A stretch of 64,000 nucleotides of DNA from Meridianimarinicoccus sp044221805 (GTDB taxonomy: Bacteria > Pseudomonadota > Alphaproteobacteria > Rhodobacterales > Rhodobacteraceae). The position numbers and the translations under genes were made by a program. Positions 51,644 through 60,359 of the stretch are shown here, piece after piece. The notes beneath the pieces were generated by a model that worked only from the letters and a program-made list of their open reading frames with translations, had not been told where the DNA came from and did not search any database. The DNA is taken from the NCBI GenBank assembly GCA_044221805.1, contig JBGAOK010000002.1, positions 62,001 to 126,000 on the forward strand, written 5' to 3'. Positions within the stretch are counted from its first letter, which is position 1. Each line of letters begins with the position of its first letter.

Positions 51644-52252
51644 TCAGCCCGCCTTCGGGAAGAAGCGCGCGTCGCCGGTGCGGCAGGCGACGTCCTCGTC
51701 GGGGCGGCCCGCCTCGTAGGCGGCGCGGCGGATCGCGGGATCGGCCAGCAGCGGCTGGTCGGCGCCGCCCTCTTCGGCGGCGAAGCCGTGCTCGGCCAGT
51801 CGGGCCAGCGCAACGGCGATGGCGTCGTCGATCCGGGCGGCGACCGGCGCGGTCAGGCCGCCGCCGTAATCCTCGAGCTCGGCCGGCTGGCAGCCGATCA
51901 GGATCAGCTCGGCCGGGCAGTAGCCCATCAGCCGGGCCGTGGCGATCACGTCCTGGAAGCCGGTCTGGTGCAGGCTCATCTTCCGCGCGCCAAGGAAGGC
52001 GGGCACCTCGTCGCCCTCGACCAGCTTCAGCGTGCCGGGGGCAAGGCCGTAATCGACCGCGTCGAACACCATGAGCAGGTCGGCGGCTTCGAGGAAGGGC
52101 AGCAGGTAAAGGCCCTGGGTGCCGCCGTCCAGCAGCGTCACCGCCGGGCCGAAATGCCAGCCCTCGGCCAGCCGCTCGACGCAGCGCACCCCGAAACCCT
52201 CGTCGGCCCAGAGCAGGTTGCCGATGCCCAGCACCAGCGCGCGTTCGGCCAT
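51644..52252 (-). CDS. hupD: HupD, large-subunit maturation endopeptidase
   Basis: HupD removes the C-terminal peptide of HupL after Ni is inserted. The 202-residue product has the family start LVLGIGNLLWADEGFGVRCVE (the Glu near residue 16 is a Ni-sensing ligand), VFDAVDYG (Asp) and MSLHQTGFQD (His). The ATG at 52252 has an AAGGGGGGA ribosome-binding region. A 285-base gap separates it from hupC, the only long gap in the structural/maturation run. Confidence 0.95.
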   Translation of the reverse strand: MAERALVLGIGNLLWADEGFGVRCVERLAEGWHFGPAVTLLDGGTQGLYLLPFLEAADLLMVFDAVDYGLAPGTLKLVEGDEVPAFLGARKMSLHQTGFQDVIATARLMGYCPAELILIGCQPAELEDYGGGLTAPVAARIDDAIAVALARLAEHGFAAEEGGADQPLLADPAIRRAAYEAGRPDEDVACRTGDARFFPKAG

Positions 52253-52537
52253 GGTGTCCCCCCTTGTTTTGCGACCGGATGCCTCCCTTCCGGTCCTGAC
52301 CCTGACGGTAAGTCCGATGACCGGTCGGCGCTGCGGGAATCGCCGGGGCCGGAGAGAAAACGTCATATGGCTGTCAAGAATGGGAAAATTCCCCGGCGCG
52401 GTGCGTTAGGCTGGACGATATGCGGAAAGATGTCTTCCACTTGACCGGTCAAGCGACAACCGGACTTCCACAAGCGGAAGGGGCGACCTTGCGGCCGCCC
52501 CCATCCCTTTCCCCGGTGCTGCCGGCGCTTCGGCCGG
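52253..52537. promoter_or_regulatory. hupC-hupD intergenic region with two hairpins, a palindrome and a -35-like box
   Basis: In transcription order (right to left) three kinds of element follow hupC. GCCGGC-GCTTCG-GCCGGC (52521-52538) touches the hupC stop. A GGGGCG/CGCCCC stem (52480-52485 with 52496-52501) comes next. A perfect 14-bp palindrome CTTGACCGGTCAAG lies at 52440-52453, and TTGACA at 52377-52372 on the - strand. No good -10 follows the TTGACA at standard spacing. The layout suggests partial termination after hupSLC and a separate promoter for hupD onwards. Confidence 0.45.
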
Positions 52538-53320
52538 CTATTCCGCCCGGTCGTCCTTGAAGGTCCGGTGCCCCGAGATCATCGTCGAGACCATCGACTG
52601 GCGGGACATGATGTCTTCGCGGATCGCGGCGTAGACATGGACGATGACGAAGACCACGATCGCCCACATGCCCAGATGGTGCAGCGAATGCAGCGTCTGG
52701 CTGCTGCCCGCCATGTTCAGGACCGGCGTCATCAGCCGGTTCAGCCAGCTGCCCTCGCCCAGCCCCTCGGAATAGAGCGCGAGGCCGGTGACGATCATGA
52801 AGCTGAGGCCCAGCGTCATGAAGAAGAACATCGCCAGCTGCGCGAGGGGGTTGTGGCCGACATACTTCTTCGGCTCGGATTCCAGGAACAGGTACCAGCG
52901 CAGTTCGAAGAACACCTCGCGCCACCAGTGCCGGTTCCAGACCGGAAGGATGAACAGCTGGCGGGCGTGGTGGTTGCCCACGAAGGCCCAGTAGATCCGG
53001 CCGAAGAAGCCGACGGTCAGGATCAGGCCGGCGGCGAAATGGGCGAAGCGGATGTAGCCGAAGACGAACTGGTGGGTGGCCTCGGCGATCTGCATCGACG
53101 GCGGCGGCGAGCCGATGAACCAGCCGGTCAGGCACAGGATCAGGATCGCCGTGGCGTTGACCCAGTGCCAGAGCCGCACCGGCGCCTCGTAGACATAGAC
53201 CGAGGTGCGCCGGCGGATGCTCTCGATGTCCTCGGGCGTCGCATCCCCGGTCAGGCGCGCCGCCCGGAACGGCGGCGGCGCCTTGGGGTTCAGGCTGTGG
53301 ATCGGCTGCTGCTGGGTCAC
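52538..53320 (-). CDS. hupC: HupC, cytochrome b subunit of uptake hydrogenase
   Basis: HupC is the di-heme membrane cytochrome b that takes electrons from HupSL to ubiquinone. The 260-residue product has four membrane helices with His ligands (WHWVNATAILILCLTGWFIGS, HQFVFGYIRFAHFAAGLIL, and the LHSLHHLGMWAIVVFVIVHVYAAIREDIM end). The ATG overlaps the stop of the small gene upstream. It is the third structural gene after hupS and hupL. Confidence 0.96.
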   Translation of the reverse strand: MTQQQPIHSLNPKAPPPFRAARLTGDATPEDIESIRRRTSVYVYEAPVRLWHWVNATAILILCLTGWFIGSPPPSMQIAEATHQFVFGYIRFAHFAAGLILTVGFFGRIYWAFVGNHHARQLFILPVWNRHWWREVFFELRWYLFLESEPKKYVGHNPLAQLAMFFFMTLGLSFMIVTGLALYSEGLGEGSWLNRLMTPVLNMAGSSQTLHSLHHLGMWAIVVFVIVHVYAAIREDIMSRQSMVSTMISGHRTFKDDRAE

Positions 53321-53529
53321 GGCCGGGCCCGCCGCGACGTGGCCGAGGCGGCCAGGCTGCGGCGCAGCCGCCAGGCGCCGAGCCCGCCGGCCGCCACCGC
53401 CAGCGCGAGGACCAGCAGGTGGTCGGCATGGGTCAGCCAGTGGGCCGGGCCGGCCGCGGCGTCCGGGTGGCCGGGATGGGCCAGCGCGACGCCGGGCAGC
53501 AGGACCAGCAGGGTTGCAAGTCGGTTCAT
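53317..53529 (-). CDS. Small HupE-like membrane protein between hupL and hupC
   Basis: This is a 70-residue peptide. It has a signal peptide (MNRLATLLVLLPGVALAHPGH), a short periplasmic His-rich segment (HPGHPDAAAGPAHWLTHADH) and one membrane helix (LLVLALAVAAGGLGAW) with a basic tail. The HPGH ... DHLL pattern is like the start of HupE/UreJ nickel permeases, which are about 190 residues, so this is a mini version or a separate small family. It lies 11 bases after hupL and overlaps hupC. A nickel-related or complex-stabilising role is inference. Confidence 0.7.
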   Translation of the reverse strand: MNRLATLLVLLPGVALAHPGHPDAAAGPAHWLTHADHLLVLALAVAAGGLGAWRLRRSLAASATSRRARP

Positions 53530-53540
53530 CCTCTCCTCCC

Positions 53541-55340
53541 TCAGCGGACTTTGACTTCGGTCAGCGTCTCGCCTTGCGGACCCATCACATGGGTCGAGCA
53601 GGCAAGGCACGGATCGAAGCTGTGCAGCGTGCGCAGGATCTCGACCGGTTCATCCGGGCGGGCCATCGGCGTGTTCATCAGGCTGGCCTCGAAGGCGCCG
53701 ATGTTGCCGGCGGTGTCCCGCGGACTGCCGTTCCAGGTGGTCGGCACGACGCACTGGTAGTTCTCGATCTTGCCGTCCTTGATCCGGATCCAGTGGCCGA
53801 GGGCGCCGCGCGGCGCCTCGGTCATGCCGACGCCCTTGGCCTCCTTCGGCCAGGTCGCGGGATCCCATTTGGCGACATTCGCGGTCGCGGTGTCGCCGTT
53901 GACGCAGTTCTGCACCAGCTTGTCGAAGAAGTGCTTCTGCAGCCGGGCGCAATACTCGGCCTCGAGCGCCCGGGCGGCGGTGCGCCCCAGCGTCGAGAAC
54001 AGCGCCTCGAACGGCAGGTCCATCGTGCGCAGCAGGCCGTCGACCTGGTTCTTGATGTCCTCGTGCCCGCCGGCATAGCCCACGACATAGCGGGCCAGCG
54101 GCCCCACCTCCATCGCGTGGCCGCGCCAGCGCGGCGCCTTGATCCAGGAATACTTCGCCGCCTCGTCCAGCTCGATGATGTTGGTGCGGGTGCCCTTGGC
54201 ATTGGGGCCGAGCTGGTAGTCGGCCTGGGTCACGCCATCCCACGGATGCAGGCCCTTGCCGGGCTCGCCATAGCTGTACCAGGAATGGTCGACGAATTCC
54301 TGCACCTGCTCGGGATCGCGCGGGTCGACCTCGAGCACCTCGTTCAGGTTGCCGTTGATGATCGCGCCGCGCGGCAGGTACAGGTTCGCCGGCGAGAAGT
54401 CGTTGGCATTCTCGGGGATGTCGCCATAGGCCAGCACCGATTGGCCCGACAGCCCGCCGCCATGCAGCCACGACTTGTAGAAGCCGCCGATGGCGATCAC
54501 GTCGGGGATATAGACGTTCTGCACGAAGGTCTGGGTCAGGTCGATGATCCGGCTGATGTAGTTCAGCCGTTCCATGTTGATCGCGCCGACCGCACCGACG
54601 CCGTCGATGTTGATCGGGCAGGGCACGCCGCCGACCAGCCAGTTCGGGTGCGGGTTCTTGCCCCCGAAGATGGTGTGGACCTTCACGATCTCCTTCTGCA
54701 GATCCAGCGCTTCCAGATAGTGGGTCGTCGCCATCAGGTCGGCTTCGGGCGGCAGCAGATAGGCCGGGTTGTCCCAGTAGCCGTTCTTGAACAGGCCGAG
54801 CTGGCCCGAGTCGACGAACTGCTTCAGCCGGTTCTGCACGTCGCGGAAATAGCCCGGCGAGGACATCGGGTGGCTGGGGCTGACCATCTGCTGAAGTTCC
54901 GACGTGGCCTTGGGGTCGGCCTTCAGCGCGTTGATCGGATTGACCCAGTCCAGCGCGTGCAGGTGGTAGAAATGCACGACATGGTCGTGGATCTCGAGGT
55001 TCAGCTGCATGATGTTGCGGATCGAGTTCGCGTTCTCGGGGATGGTGATCCCCAGCGCATCCTCGACCGCGCGCACGCTGGTCAGGGCATGGGTGCCGGT
55101 GCAGACACCGCAGATCCGTTCGGTGAAGGCCCAGGCGTCGCGCGGGTCGCGGCCCTTCAGGATCACCTCGAGCCCGCGCCACATGGTGCCGGTCGAGACC
55201 GCGTTGCGGATCACGCCCTGATCGTCGACGTTCACCTCGCAGCGCATGTGGCCTTCGATCCGGCAGACCGGGTCGACGACGATGCGCCGGCCGGACGTGT
55301 CAAGGTCGAAGCCGTTCGGGGTCTGCACGACCATGCTCAC
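53541..55340 (-). CDS. hupL: HupL, uptake [NiFe] hydrogenase large subunit
   Basis: HupL carries the Ni-Fe active site that splits H2 on the periplasmic side. The 599-residue product has the L1 motif RICGVCTGTHA and the L2 motif DPCLACSTHV. A 15-residue C-terminal peptide after the L2 His (VMGPQGETLTEVKVR) is removed by HupD. Other group 1 signatures such as GHMRCEVNVDDQG are present. The ATG overlaps the hupS stop. Export is by the Tat route together with HupS. Confidence 0.98.
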   Translation of the reverse strand: MSMVVQTPNGFDLDTSGRRIVVDPVCRIEGHMRCEVNVDDQGVIRNAVSTGTMWRGLEVILKGRDPRDAWAFTERICGVCTGTHALTSVRAVEDALGITIPENANSIRNIMQLNLEIHDHVVHFYHLHALDWVNPINALKADPKATSELQQMVSPSHPMSSPGYFRDVQNRLKQFVDSGQLGLFKNGYWDNPAYLLPPEADLMATTHYLEALDLQKEIVKVHTIFGGKNPHPNWLVGGVPCPINIDGVGAVGAINMERLNYISRIIDLTQTFVQNVYIPDVIAIGGFYKSWLHGGGLSGQSVLAYGDIPENANDFSPANLYLPRGAIINGNLNEVLEVDPRDPEQVQEFVDHSWYSYGEPGKGLHPWDGVTQADYQLGPNAKGTRTNIIELDEAAKYSWIKAPRWRGHAMEVGPLARYVVGYAGGHEDIKNQVDGLLRTMDLPFEALFSTLGRTAARALEAEYCARLQKHFFDKLVQNCVNGDTATANVAKWDPATWPKEAKGVGMTEAPRGALGHWIRIKDGKIENYQCVVPTTWNGSPRDTAGNIGAFEASLMNTPMARPDEPVEILRTLHSFDPCLACSTHVMGPQGETLTEVKVR

Positions 55341-56425
55341 ACCTCCTCGTTGTGGTCTTGGGTCTTCTTCTGGGCGGATTTCAGGGCCGAGATCGCGGCG
55401 TGGATCGCGACGCCGCCGCCCACCACGCCGGCCGCGGCGACGCCGATCTTGTCGGCATTCGATTCCACCCCGAACTGGGTCAGGTCGGTCACCCGGTCAT
55501 AGAAGCTGCCGTGGTCCCAGAAGCCGTCCTCGGAACAGCCGATGCAGCCATGGCCGGACTGGATCGGGAAGCTGACCCCGTCGTTCCAGCGCACCGTCGA
55601 ACAGGCGTTGTAGGTGGTCGGGCCCTTGCAGCCCATCTTGTAGAGGCAATAGCCCTTGCGGGCGTTCTCGTCGTCCCAGGTCTCGACGAACTGGCCGGCG
55701 TCGAAATGCGGCCGGCGATAGCACTTGTCGTGGATGCGCTGGCCATAGAACATCGCCGGGCGGCCCTGCCGGTCCAGCTCGGGCAGCCGGTCGAAGGTCA
55801 GCATGTAGGTGATCACCCCGGTCATCACCTCGGCGATGGGCGGGCAGCCCGGCACCTTGATGATCGGCTTGTCGGTGATGACCTTGTGCACCGGCGTGGC
55901 CCGGGTCGGGTTCGGCGCCGCCGCCTGCACGCAGCCATAGCTGGCGCAGGCGCCCCACGAGATGATCGCCTTGGCGCCCTCGGCGGCATGGCGCAGCTGC
56001 TCGACGAAGGGCTTGCCGCCGACGATGCAGAACATCCCGTCCTCGTTCAGCGGCGGGTTGCCCTCGACCGCGAGGATGTAGTTGCCGCGGTATCTCTCGA
56101 TCGTCTCCTGCAGCGCGGCCTCGGCCTGATGGCCGGCCGCCGCCATCAGCGTGTCGTCATAGTCGAGCGAGATCATCGACAGCACCACATCCTTGGCCAG
56201 CGGGTGCGCCGAGCGGATGAAGCTTTCCGAGCAGCAGGTGCATTCCAGGCCGTGGATCCAGATCACCGGCGTGCGCGGCTTGGTCTCCATCGCATGGGCG
56301 ATCTTCGGCACGAAGGCCGGGCCGAGACCCAGCGCCGAGGCGGTCAGGGTGCAGTATTTCATGAAGCTGCGTCGGGTGATCCCCTGCCGGCGCATCACGT
56401 CATAGAAGGTCTCGATCTGGCTCAA
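55337..56425 (-). CDS. hupS: HupS, uptake [NiFe] hydrogenase small subunit
   Basis: HupS holds three Fe-S clusters that pass electrons from HupL. The product has 362 residues from a TTG start with a GGGAGG ribosome-binding site 5 bases upstream; the first internal ATG would cut into the signal. The Tat signal is ITRRSFMKYC followed by a hydrophobic stretch. Cluster ligands include GLECTCCSESF, GCPPIAEV, CYRRPHFDAGQF, KGYCLYKMGCKGP and GHGCIGCSEDGFWD. A C-terminal membrane anchor (IGVAAAGVVGGGVAIHAAISAL) fixes the enzyme to HupC. It starts the structural genes. Confidence 0.97.
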   Translation of the reverse strand: MSQIETFYDVMRRQGITRRSFMKYCTLTASALGLGPAFVPKIAHAMETKPRTPVIWIHGLECTCCSESFIRSAHPLAKDVVLSMISLDYDDTLMAAAGHQAEAALQETIERYRGNYILAVEGNPPLNEDGMFCIVGGKPFVEQLRHAAEGAKAIISWGACASYGCVQAAAPNPTRATPVHKVITDKPIIKVPGCPPIAEVMTGVITYMLTFDRLPELDRQGRPAMFYGQRIHDKCYRRPHFDAGQFVETWDDENARKGYCLYKMGCKGPTTYNACSTVRWNDGVSFPIQSGHGCIGCSEDGFWDHGSFYDRVTDLTQFGVESNADKIGVAAAGVVGGGVAIHAAISALKSAQKKTQDHNEEV

Positions 56426-56602
56426 CGCTGGTCCTCCCGGAGATCGGTCCGCTTTCGGTCCAAGGTGCGGGAGGGTTGCAGTGCGGCGCGAGGGGAATCG
56501 TCGGCGCCGGGCCGTGCGATAAAATCGTGCGCTGTCAGCCTGTTGCCGGTTCGGGGGCGGATCGGGCCGGCAAGCCGGTTTCCGGATCCGCCGGCCGGGT
56601 GG
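56426..56602. other. hypF-hupS intergenic region, expected hupSL promoter
   Basis: These 177 bases lie upstream of hupS on the - strand. In R. capsulatus the H2-regulated hupSL promoter lies here and binds HupR (TTG-N5-CAA) and IHF. I found no perfect TTG-N5-CAA. One AT-rich spot (CTGACA ... GATTTTATC near 56510-56540) could hold the promoter. The assignment is from gene order only. Confidence 0.35.
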
Positions 56603-58846
56603 TCAGCAGCTTGCCGCCGCCACCAGCGCCTGCCCGAAGGCCAGCCCGCCGTCGCCGGCGGGCACGTCCCGGTGCGTCAGCACGGGAAGCCCGGCCAGTT
56701 CGGCGAGGCAGAGGTCCAGCAGCAGGGCGTTCTGGAAGCAGCCGCCGGACAGCGCCACCGCCTGCGCCGCGCCGCTTTCGACCGCGGCCCGGGCGGGGGT
56801 GCAGAAGGCGCGGGCCAGCCCGGCATGGAAGCGCTGCGCGATGGTCTCGGGCGCCGTGCCGGCGGCCAGGTCCGCGGCCAGGGCGTGGAACATCGGCGCG
56901 GGGTCGATCGCGGAGGGGCCAGCGTCGAAGGGATAGGCGCCGGTCCCGGCGCCGCGGCGGGCCATCGCCTCGAGCCGCATCGCCGCCTCGCCCTCGTAGC
57001 TCTGCCCGCCGGGCACGATCCCCAGCGCCGCCGCCACCGCATCGAAGAGCCGCCCCGCCGAGGAGGACAGCGGCGCGTTCACCCCGGCCGCCACCGCCTG
57101 ACGGACCGTCGCCAGCGGCTGCCCGGCCAGCAGCCGGTCGGCCAGCGGCCCCAGCCCGGCCGCGTCCAGCCGCACCAGAAGGTTGCGCCAGGGCTCGCGC
57201 TGCGCCGCGCCGCCCCCGGGCAGCGGCGCCGGCGCCAGCCAGGCCCGGCGGGCAAAGCCGCGATAATCGCCGACCAGAAGCTCGCCGCCCCAGACCGTGC
57301 CGTCGGGACCCAGCCCCAGCCCGTCCAGCACCAGCCCGGCGACCGGCCCGCCCTGCCGCGGCCAGAGGTTGTCGCCCAGGCAGGCGGCCAGATGGGCGTG
57401 GTGGTGCTGGACCTCGCGCAGCGGCAGACCCTTGCCCGCCGCATGGGCCGAACTGCGATAGCCCGGATGCAGGTCACAGGCCGCCAGCACCGGGTGGTGG
57501 TCGAACAGCGCGGCGTAGTCGGCATCGGCGGTCTCGAATTCGGCCAGGCTCAGGGCGTCGTCAAGGTCGCCGAGGTGGTGCGACAGCAGCGCCTGCCCGT
57601 CGCGGATCAGGCAGATCGCCGCCTTCATCTGCCCCCCGTAGGCGACGATCTCGGGCGCTTCGGCAAAGCCCTCGGGCAGGTTCAGGGTGGCGGGCACCAG
57701 CCCCCGGCCGCGGCGCAGCACCATCGGGCCGCGCGGCGTGGGGCGTTCGACGCTGTCGTCCAGCCGCCGGGCGATGTCCCTGTCATGCATCAGGAAGCCG
57801 TCGGCGACCGGCGCCAGCTTCGCCCGCGCCTCGGCATTGCCGATCACCTGCGGCTCGCCCGAGAGATTGCCCGAGGTCATCACCAGAGGCCGCCCCGCCG
57901 CCCGGCAGAGCAGATGGTGCAGCGGCGTCGCCGGCAGCATCCAGCCTAGCGCGTCGAGCCCCGGCGCCAGCCCCGCGGGCAGCGCCGCGCCGGCCATTTC
58001 CAGCAGCAGGATCGGCGCCGCGGGCGAGGCCAGCCGCGCCGCGGCCGCGGCATCGGGCCGGGCATGGCGGCGGATGACGTCCATCGGCGCCATCAGCGCG
58101 AAGGGCTTGCCCGGCCGCCGCTTGCGCGCGCGCAGCCGGGCGATCGCGGCCGGGGCGGTGGCGTCGCAGGCCAGGTGGAAGCCGCCCAGCCCCTTCACCG
58201 CGACGATGCCGCCCGCCGCCAGCATCTCCGCCGCAAGGGCGATCGCGTCCCCCGGCGGCCTTGCGCCCCCGGCCTCGAACCACGGCCGCGGCCCGCAATC
58301 CGGGCAGGCGATCGGCTGGGCGTGGAAGCGCCGGTCGGCCGGGTCGGCATATTCGGCGGCGCAGGCGGGGCACATGGCAAAGCCGGCCATGGTGGTCTGC
58401 CCCCGGTCATAGGGCAGCGTGCGCAGGATCGAGAAGCGCGGCCCGCAATGGGTGCAGTTGGTGAAAGCATAGCCGCGCCGCCGCCCGCCGCCCGCGATCT
58501 CGTCCAGACAGGCCGGGCAGGTCGCCGCATCGGGCGTCACCCGGGTGCGCGCCCCCTTCGGCCCCGAAGCCGCGATGGCGAAGCCCGCGCCCGCCGGCAC
58601 CGAAGTGGCCCGGCTTTCCACCGCGTCGATCCGCGACAAGGGCGGCGCCTCGGCCCGGAGCGCCGCCTCGAAACCGTCGAGGCCCGCGCCCGCGACCCGG
58701 ATCAGCACGCCCTCGGCATCGTTCAGGACCTCTCCCGACAGTCCCATCCGGGTCGCGAGCTGCCAGACGAAGGGCCGGAACCCGACCCCCTGCACCTGCC
58801 CGCGGACGCGGATCTCCCGCCCCTTTTGTCCTTCTTCTTGGGACAA
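56603..58846 (-). CDS. hypF: HypF, carbamoyltransferase for hydrogenase CN ligands
   Basis: HypF uses carbamoyl phosphate and ATP to carbamoylate HypE. From a TTG at 58846 the product is 747 residues, the usual length. Its domains in order are an acylphosphatase domain (RVRGQVQGVGFRPF), two zinc fingers (CPAC ... CTHCG and CPAC ... CPDCG), a YrdC domain (VAVKGLGGFHLACDA, TSGNLSGEP) and a Kae1-like domain (HHHAHLAACLGDN, ALSGGCFQNALLL). There is no ATG before the acylphosphatase domain and no clean ribosome-binding site, so the start is uncertain. It lies about 80 bases after hupV. Confidence 0.94.
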   Translation of the reverse strand: MSQEEGQKGREIRVRGQVQGVGFRPFVWQLATRMGLSGEVLNDAEGVLIRVAGAGLDGFEAALRAEAPPLSRIDAVESRATSVPAGAGFAIAASGPKGARTRVTPDAATCPACLDEIAGGGRRRGYAFTNCTHCGPRFSILRTLPYDRGQTTMAGFAMCPACAAEYADPADRRFHAQPIACPDCGPRPWFEAGGARPPGDAIALAAEMLAAGGIVAVKGLGGFHLACDATAPAAIARLRARKRRPGKPFALMAPMDVIRRHARPDAAAAARLASPAAPILLLEMAGAALPAGLAPGLDALGWMLPATPLHHLLCRAAGRPLVMTSGNLSGEPQVIGNAEARAKLAPVADGFLMHDRDIARRLDDSVERPTPRGPMVLRRGRGLVPATLNLPEGFAEAPEIVAYGGQMKAAICLIRDGQALLSHHLGDLDDALSLAEFETADADYAALFDHHPVLAACDLHPGYRSSAHAAGKGLPLREVQHHHAHLAACLGDNLWPRQGGPVAGLVLDGLGLGPDGTVWGGELLVGDYRGFARRAWLAPAPLPGGGAAQREPWRNLLVRLDAAGLGPLADRLLAGQPLATVRQAVAAGVNAPLSSSAGRLFDAVAAALGIVPGGQSYEGEAAMRLEAMARRGAGTGAYPFDAGPSAIDPAPMFHALAADLAAGTAPETIAQRFHAGLARAFCTPARAAVESGAAQAVALSGGCFQNALLLDLCLAELAGLPVLTHRDVPAGDGGLAFGQALVAAASC

Positions 58847-58880
58847 ATACTCTCGGGGGTCCGGGGGCAGACAGCCCCCG
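58820..58880 (-). repeat. Rhodobacteraceae-type intergenic motif at the hypF start
   Basis: On the - strand the sequence runs CCCCCGAGAGTATTTGTCCC then AAGAAGAAGGACAAAAGG. GAGTATTT-plus-AAGAAG blocks of this type recur between genes in many Rhodobacteraceae genomes, as I recall. The TTG used as the hypF start lies inside it. TTTGTCC and GGACAAA also make a 7-bp inverted repeat (58825-58831 with 58841-58847). Confidence 0.4.
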
Positions 58881-58925
58881 GCTTGGCCGCCGCCGGGTGC
58901 GTCGCCGCCTATCAACGCGCCATCC

Positions 58926-60359
58926 TCAATGCACCGTGCAGACCATGCAGGGATCGAAGCTGCGCACGATGTGCTGGACCGACAGCGGCGTGTCCTCCTC
59001 CGCGCCCACCGGCGCGCCGACCAGCGCCGCCTCCACCGGGCCGGGACTGCCGGCGGCGTCCCGCGGGCTGAAATTCCAGGTCGTCGGCGCCACGATCTGA
59101 TAGCTGGCGATCCGCCCGCCCTCGATCCGGATCCAGTGGCCGAGCGCGCCGCGCGCCGCCTCGACCAGACCTTCGCCAGAACCGTCGCGGGGCAGCGCCA
59201 ACGGATCCATGAAGCGCGCCTCGGGCCGGATCGCGCCGCACCAGGCTTCCATCCGCGCTTGGGTCCGGGCGATTTCCAGCAGCCGCCCGGCGACCCGGGC
59301 CAGCACCCCGCCGCCATCCGCGGCCAGCGCGACGGCCAGCGGGTGGCCGTCCACCGCCTGCCGCGCCAGCGCGCCGGTCTCGAAGCTCTGCCCGTCCAGC
59401 CGCGGCGCCTTGCACCAGGAATAGGCCGGCGCCGCCATGTCCTCGTCCGGGATGGTGCGGCCCCGCGACGGGTGCGTGGTCTCGCCCAGCATCCAGGCAT
59501 GGCTCAGGTCCTCGGCAATCGCGCCGGGGTCGAGTGGGCCGGCCACGCCCTCTGCCAGCATGCCGCGGGCGAAGGCCGCGCCGCCCGGCTGCGGATAGGC
59601 GCCGAAGGACAGGTAGCGTCCCGGCCCGGGCCCCAGCCGGGCCAGGTCGAGATCGGCGGCGATCCGCAGGAACAGCCCGGCATCGCCCCGGTCCCAGCGC
59701 AGCAGCGCCTCCGGCGTCGCCAGGGCAGCGAAATCCTCCAGCGTGGCGCCGAACAGCTCGGCCTCCAGATAGCGCCGGAAGGCCCTCAGGCTGGCCCCGA
59801 TCCGCACCTTGTCGCGCGCCGTCGGTGCCCGGGTCACGCCGCCGGGCTGGATCGCCAGCGTATGCGGCCACTTGCCCCCGAGCAGCCCGACGATGTGCAG
59901 CAGCGCCGCCCGCGCCTCGAGCGCGGCGCGGATCGCCGAGCCTTCCGCGGCGGTGAAGCGTGCCACCGCCCGGTCGTGCCAGGATCGCCCGGCATAGAAG
60001 GCGCGGGCGAAGTCGGGCATGAAGAACAGGTGGAAATGGGTCAGGTGGTCGATCACGTTCTCGACCGCATGCAGCAGCGCGGCGACGCGAGCCCCCTCCG
60101 GGGCCGGGGCCTGCCCCGCGGCCGAAGCCAGCGCCGCCGCCGCCGCCGCCGACTGGCTGATCGAGCAGATGCCGCAGATACGCGGCACGATGGTCAGGGC
60201 GTCGCGGGGATCCTTCCCGGCCAGCATCATCTCGAAGCCGCGGAACAGCGGCGAATTGACATGGGCGGCCTGCACCCGCCCGTCGGCCACCTCGAGCCGG
60301 ATCTCCAGATCCCCCTCGACGCGGTTGAAGGGCCCGGCCAGGAGCGTGCGCGGGCTCAC
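58926..60359 (-). CDS. hupV: HupV, regulatory hydrogenase large subunit
   Basis: HupV with HupU forms the cytoplasmic H2 sensor that controls HupT. The 477-residue product has L1 RICGICSISQS and L2 DPCMVC directly followed by the terminal TVH. There is no C-terminal extension after the L2 His, so no endopeptidase processing, as is typical of sensor hydrogenases. The start overlaps the hupU stop. It is shorter than HupL, as expected. Confidence 0.97.
   Translation of the reverse strand: MSPRTLLAGPFNRVEGDLEIRLEVADGRVQAAHVNSPLFRGFEMMLAGKDPRDALTIVPRICGICSISQSAAAAAALASAAGQAPAPEGARVAALLHAVENVIDHLTHFHLFFMPDFARAFYAGRSWHDRAVARFTAAEGSAIRAALEARAALLHIVGLLGGKWPHTLAIQPGGVTRAPTARDKVRIGASLRAFRRYLEAELFGATLEDFAALATPEALLRWDRGDAGLFLRIAADLDLARLGPGPGRYLSFGAYPQPGGAAFARGMLAEGVAGPLDPGAIAEDLSHAWMLGETTHPSRGRTIPDEDMAAPAYSWCKAPRLDGQSFETGALARQAVDGHPLAVALAADGGGVLARVAGRLLEIARTQARMEAWCGAIRPEARFMDPLALPRDGSGEGLVEAARGALGHWIRIEGGRIASYQIVAPTTWNFSPRDAAGSPGPVEAALVGAPVGAEEDTPLSVQHIVRSFDPCMVCTVH

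Noticed and set aside
52440..52453. FNR/CRP-type box in the hupC-hupD gap
   Set aside because: TTGAC-CG-GTCAA has a 2-base spacer, while FNR-type sites need TTGAT-N4-ATCAA; kept only as a palindrome of unknown function.
56426..56602. HupR binding site TTG-N5-CAA upstream of hupS
   Set aside because: No perfect match found; near matches have only one half-site.
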